Shown one piece after another: positions 58,938 to 64,000 of a DNA stretch of 64,000 nt (position 1 is the stretch's first letter; every line of letters begins with the position of its first letter). The DNA lies in the NCBI RefSeq assembly GCF_000150955.2, contig NC_011678.1:391518-455517 (forward strand). The letters run 5' to 3'. The notes beneath the pieces are model-generated. The model saw nothing but the letters and a program-made list of their open reading frames with translations, did not search any database and was not told the DNA's origin. The position numbers and the translations under genes were made by a program. The DNA is from Phaeodactylum tricornutum CCAP 1055/1 (Eukaryota; Bacillariophyta; Bacillariophyceae; Surirellales; Neidiaceae).

Positions 58938-61900
58938 TGATACGAACGACAAGTCAGTTTTACCCAAGGACGGAATTTTTGATACGTTTGCATTTGAGCA
59001 CATTGTGACACGTTATCTTGCTGAAGCGACTGGGACCCCCGAAGAAGTAGTCTTGGGAGCGCAGGACCTTCAATCTTTGTCGCAGAGGGTACCAATTTTC
59101 CCGAAAGCTTCTGCTAACCTCGTCGAACGCATGGTTGCCGCCTTTGAAGGAATCGATATAAACGAAAAACTGACGTCTGATGATGGTAAGCTCAACACGG
59201 CATTCTTTGAAAGTATGATGAGAAAACTTTTGTCAAACGAAGTGTCAAAGTTAAGCAAAGGACGACGGAACGCTGCTTTAGACACTGCCTTTTCTCTAAA
59301 GATAAGTGGGAACTATTCGCAGACTGGGCATGATAGTCAGCCGAAGGAAATGGACGTATCAGGAAAGTACACTCTCCCTTCCGTAGAGGCAAGGCTAAGC
59401 TCTATGACAATTAAGCGTTCTAACGGGCATATTGATAAGTTGGTCTTACGGGCTATGATAGCCCGGTACTTATCAGCAGTATGCAACTTGCCGGAGAATG
59501 TTGTTCTTGAAGCAGAAAGTGTACATACGGAGATGGACAGAGAATTTTCGGTGATCGATAATTCCAAAAATAAGGAAGCGGGATCATCAATGATATCAAA
59601 TGACTTCGCAAAACGCTTAGTCGATCAAATTAAACAGTCCTCAGAAGCTGAGCAACTTGTTTTGGCTAATGGAGATCTCAACAAGGCAGTATTCGAAATG
59701 CTCATGGCCAGATACCTGGGTCAGTGTATTCGGAGGGAGCCTGAATTCTTTTGCGCTGCCGAAAGCCCTCTAGCGCTGGCCGAGGCGCGAAGGCATGCTG
59801 GGACGCGTAAATATCGTCAGAGAGAGGGCGAGTCAGAAGGTGGCAACCACGGTATTCCAATGACGTCGTGTATCACCCAAAGTGTTATCGTCGCCATAGA
59901 ACGAGAATTGGAGACAACGCCTATCGTTACTGCTCAAGGCAAGGTCGACTTTGCGACGCTTGAAATTTTACTGGCACCGACTTTATCGAGGGCCTTGGCA
60001 AGTAACGCTGGTGTCACAGAGAGGCGACATTTTCTAAGTTGGCTCGACAGTGGCACTTTCGTTAAGAATATTGTGCAGGTGATTAGCAATTTGTCGAACG
60101 AAGTTGATCTGACTGAAATTAACGACGTCCGCACACACGAGTTGCTACGGACTACACTTGTCGAGCTGTACCAAGAAAATCATCCTAAGAATACTTCGGC
60201 ATACCGAAATGTTGTAACGCACGAGGCTACAGGTGTTGCCATTGAAAAGCATGCCCATGAGGTTGCACATGATATATCAAAATACCTCTTGAATGCAGGT
60301 GGGAACCAAATGATGACTAATAGCGCTGGCAAACTTGATGTACCAGTATACGAAGCTTTGCTCTGGCGTTTTATTGAAGAGCAAGAGTCGATAGGAATGG
60401 GTATCAACACAGATAATAGCACACCCACCATTATTCTCCCAATAAAGTCGGAAAGTCTGGACGAAACATCTCCAAAGACTGAATCAACAACAGAGGACCC
60501 TGTGCGGACAGAACATATTGGCACTCGCTATGGTGGCTCCCATCCTATTGTTAGAGGAAATGTGGTTTCTGAGCTTATCCATGATCTACCTACGATTCAG
60601 AAAGAGATTAAGTCAAATGATACCTATCCCGATGATTTTGACCTACTGAAGAGCTCTGCCAATAGTGGAGTAGGCCAATTCCTGCAGAGTTTGAGCAAGC
60701 GAGTAGGCGAGGACACTGCTAAGTCTAGACAACACAAAATTGGTGCGGTTGCAGCATTTCGAAAAACGCGCGAGCAGCGCGTCGCTGAAGATGACAAATC
60801 TTCGAAATCCACGTTCCGTATCCTGCCCGATGGAATCAAGCGAGTTGTTCAGAAGTTCCGAGGTGCTTCTGATTTGCCGCAACTATACATCGACGGCGAT
60901 GCGGGAGGTAAACCGACCGAATCAGCATCTATGGACGCGGCTTCCTTGTCAGCTCACAGTCGAGCATCTGACGAACGGTCCGGTGTGTCTCAATTTCTTT
61001 CTGAAAATGTGAAAAATCTGACGTCTGCTTTGATTTTCGATCGGGAAGCCGGAGGATCAGTTATCGATACCGACGATGCGAGTACTCAAGCCAGCGATAT
61101 CGGCAATGATTCAAAGGCGATTGCAAATCTGCTACTGTCCCCGACTCTTTTGACCAAACGACACCAACAAGCTATTCGTGCGATTGAGAATCGGACTTGG
61201 GAGCAGGTCGAGTATCTCCTGAGTGCAAATCCCTGGTTGGCGGAAATGACTGATTTGAAAACAAACCAGTGCCTTCTTCACAAACTGGCACTTTTTGGTG
61301 CCGGAGAAGGTCGCATCAATAAGACAACAGGGGAGATGGTTGTGATTCGGTACCCGAGTGCTCCGGAAGTCCTCAACGTTGATCTTGTAGAATTGTTTCC
61401 ATCCTCAGTGCACAAATTTGATGTGGATGGAAATCTTCCACTTCACATGGCTGCAGCTTCAGCAAATATTGCCATGATAAACCTACTTGGAGATAGATTC
61501 CCCAGTGGTGCATCCGTCAGAAACGAGGATGGGATGTTGCCTCTTCATCTTGCGATCCAGGCATGTGCCTCGGAAACAGGAGCCGCCAACAACGGACGAA
61601 TCTCTTCGCTAGAAATCGTCAGGGCAGTCCTCGACTACTTTCCTGCAGCTGTTACAGTCGCGGATAACGAAGGGAATTTACCTATTCACACTGCTGCTAG
61701 AGTTATGTGCGGGCACAACGGAGCGCGCATCGTGCATTTACTTTTCGAAGAGGCGGAGCGGCGATCCCTTAACCCTTCTTCTGCGGCGCCTTTCCGCAAT
61801 AAAGCACAAGAAAAGAGGACAGAGATGAACCCGCCTGAAAGCGAAACTTCGACTCTGTCGGCAACTGATGCGTCCCACAATTTCGACATTGTTGTGCATT

Positions 61901-63619
61901 GTAACCTTGTTCGCAACGAAAATGGCGAAGTGCCACTGCTTGTTGCTGTCAGGGCTGGCGCAGGATGGGAGGTACTTGAATCTTTGGTTTATGGCCCTGG
62001 AGGTGACGACGCGGCACAGCAGCAGGACGATGATGGTAATACGTGCCTGCATTATCTAGTGGGGTCTCGATTTATGGACTCAGCAGGAGCACTATCTATG
62101 CTAAAAGTTGCTCCGGACGCTGCATCTGTCACTAATCGAAATGGCTTGCTTCCAATTCAGGTGAGTCTCCCCTTTTAAATCTTGCCGCTGCTCTTTACAT
62201 TCTGACTTGTGTTTTTACCTGATAGCTGGCATGCCAGGAGATGGTTCCGGAAGAAGTTATTTTAGCTCTAGCGTTAGTAGATCTACCATTTGAATTGACC
62301 AACAATCAGTCGGCTGAAACCAGATCCGGTCGAAGCTGGTGGTTCCTGACTTGTGAACTTGACGATCGCTACGTAAACGTGGTTGAAAGAGTTGTTCAAA
62401 TATGTTCTTACCCTCAAATTCGACAGTTGTGCTTTTTGGAACAACAAGAACTCGAGGGCCCACTAATCTCTAACGCCACGTAAGTTACAGACGATCTGCG
62501 GTCGCTTAAGAAATGCACACTCATGACGCTTTTTTACAGGCCCCTGTGTCGTCAAGTTCTTTTAAGATCTCTGCGCTTTCTTGGGCGCTTCGAGTTTCGT
62601 GGAGAATCCTCTGTTTTTTCGGACACATCACAAGCACTATCTGTTTTCGATGCAGTTGATTTCGGACATGGTGTAGACTCCATTGAAGGCGGTCGACCGG
62701 TCTTTCTGCACTGCTTTTCTCATGAGTCGGCTTTTCTGTCGAAGGTGCGAGAGGTGACAAAAGTGTTACTTTTATTTTTGATGTCCCTAACTGACAACAT
62801 TTCTTTTACATCCTCCAGATCTCTAATGTGGAGACCTTGAATCTAGACTTTTCGTTATTGGAAAAAATTGATGTCTTTTTCGTCGGTGAAAATGGCGAGG
62901 AAACACTTACCGGAGATGTGATTCAGTACTGCATTTCTATCGAGCGGCCAAGCCTTTCTCTGGGCGAAGTTATCGCAGGTATGCTTGAAAACGATCACTG
63001 CCAAAAGGATGACAGAGTAAGAGAGCGGTACGCAAACAAAGTTTTTTCTGTGTTGCGAATCATGGCAAAGGCGTTGTACCATCTTCATTCCGTCGGGTTA
63101 GTACATGGAGATGTCTCTATTGACAAATGCGCCAAATACGGCGACAGCTGGAAGCTTGCTGACACCCTTGGAGTTCAACTAATCGGTCACCAATTTTTGC
63201 CCTCCCGTTTTTCTTCGGTTAGCCCGCCGGAAGCAATAAAGCAATCGGGTACACAACCGGACGACTGCGTCACTTTCGATACCGATTTACTCGCACATCC
63301 ATCGATAGATACCTGGGGGCTAGGAAAGTTGGCATTCGAGGCGCTTGTAGGAGAAACGATGGTCAGTGTTGCAACACCGAGGCTTGATGGAATGGACGAG
63401 GGAGCTCTGATTCGTATCCTTAATTGGAGTGACAGCGATCTTCAATCAGTGCGTGAAAAGCTAAGTGCCTCTGCAGTGCTTAAGGAAGGAATCGAGATGA
63501 TTCTTCATTGCTTATCGCACGATCCCCTAGATCGCCCTACAATGGATGGAGTACTCAGCCATACAGTGTGGAAAATACTCCGCCTCAGCAAAAGGCAGCA
63601 AATGGTCAATGAATGTTAG
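58930..63619 (+). CDS. Repeat/ankyrin/pseudokinase gene, 3' part
   Basis: The exons are up to 62160, 62226-62479, 62540-62744 and 62819-63619, with introns of 65, 60 and 74 nt; all are GT-AG and keep frame. This frame has no ATG near its beginning, which supports fusion to the part upstream. It encodes about 1500 residues. First come six more copies of a repeat with the core DGKLN..FE.LM.RYL (59182, 59424, 59670, 59937, 60325 and the junction copy). Ankyrin repeats then follow (DGNLPLHMAAASANIAMINLL, DGMLPLHLAI, EGNLPIHTAA) from about 61200 to 62160. The C-terminus is a kinase fold: FLGRFEFRGESS, VFLHCFSHES where VAIK is expected (Lys missing), GLVHGDVSIDKCAK in place of HRDLKxxN, and ADT in place of DFG. 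It is likely a pseudokinase. The biological role is unknown; a scaffold or sensor is inference. Confidence 0.78.
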
Positions 63620-63700
63620 TTATTTGCGGACAGTAATTACTAGTCAACTTTCTCTCACTCGCGATGACAACCTGAATCTACAGATGTTTTAATCATACCT

Positions 63701-64000
63701 CTAGCACGCTATTCCAATGGTCAAAAGATACTGCCGAAGTCCTTCAAATCGATGATCGCCTTCATGACAATGAATTACAACAACAACCTGAGTCATCAGC
63801 TCTGCAACCGCGAGATCCCACATGTCTTTCTCCCTTGCCTCGCGGAGAACTTGAGCACATTCGTCAGTCAATTTCGGGACTTCGTTTGACAGAGAAAAAA
63901 GATTGTCGCTCAGTTTCTTTCGCTGCGCATAAGGTAATGGAAGTACTGGGTAGTTAAAAGAGTCTCCCGATGAGACAGATTGGAGCGGTGTTACTGTACG
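63701..64000 (-). CDS. Unidentified protein, C-terminal end (5' part beyond the window)
   Basis: The minus-strand frame is open from the right edge to a TAG at 63703-63701, 99 codons. It reads like a conserved globular protein: FNYPVLPLPYAQRKKL, LTDECAQVLREAREKDMWD, LAVAELMTQVVVVIHC and HRFEGLRQYLLTIGIAC at the very end. Helical stretches with regular Leu and Ala and a hydrophobic core strand support coding. The start lies outside the window, and an internal intron cannot be excluded. I do not recognise the family. It is convergent with the pseudokinase gene, with 81 nt between the stops. Confidence 0.6.
   Translation of the reverse strand, partial: RTVTPLQSVSSGDSFNYPVLPLPYAQRKKLSDNLFSLSNEVPKLTDECAQVLREAREKDMWDLAVAELMTQVVVVIHCHEGDHRFEGLRQYLLTIGIAC

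Overview
The window looks like nuclear DNA of a diatom, most like Phaeodactylum tricornutum. Genes are compact and intron-poor, and inferred introns are short (60-153 nt, GT-AG). Several proteins start with a signal peptide followed by the diatom plastid-import motif (SATAF in release factor 3, SFAF in a small Cys-rich protein). There is a eukaryotic tRNA-Phe and core eukaryotic machinery: PAN2, PRP28, Arp4, a BAR protein and twin CX9C proteins. Starts are placed on ATG throughout. Splice sites were inferred by eye from reading frame and GT/AG, with no transcript data.

Positions 1-9411 hold three related genes for membrane or secreted proteins of the extended-SDR (nucleotide-sugar epimerase) fold. 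Two run leftward, and the first runs off the window edge; one runs rightward from a shared spacer. All three share a C-terminal Cys-containing region that I cannot name. The two leftward copies have lost the Gly-rich NAD motif and the catalytic YxxxK. The third keeps the Gly-rich motif but has Gly where the catalytic Tyr should be.

Positions 10032-21583 carry housekeeping genes: PAN2, mitochondrial bL9, homoserine kinase with an N-terminal hydrophobic anchor, plastid peptide chain release factor 3 and a DUF218-like membrane protein. Positions 21584-27771 are more AT-rich and gene-poor, with a frame-broken coiled-coil gene, a small membrane protein and an atypical bZIP factor. Positions 27772-31089 hold two paralogous RING-H2 transmembrane E3 ligase candidates that share a luminal Cys motif. 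Then follow a UbiE/MenG methyltransferase, PRP28, a coiled-coil membrane protein, Arp4, a BAR protein, a small plastid protein, an atypical SDR and tRNA-Phe.

Positions 45648-63619 contain a large NB-ARC/TPR (STAND) NTPase, a nucleotide-sugar transporter with an extra signal peptide, a twin-CX9C protein, an unrecognised protein, and a very long gene. That gene encodes about eight copies of an unnamed repeat, ankyrin repeats and a degenerate protein-kinase domain, and its frame is interrupted near 58930. A last partial gene enters from the right edge on the minus strand.

The strongest leads are the degenerate-epimerase family with its unnamed domain, the unnamed repeat in the ankyrin/pseudokinase gene, the NB-ARC-TPR protein, the RING pair with a shared luminal motif, and a recurrent TCACAGTC octamer in spacers. 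I saw no CRISPR array, no insertion sequence and no recognisable virus-like or LTR element.
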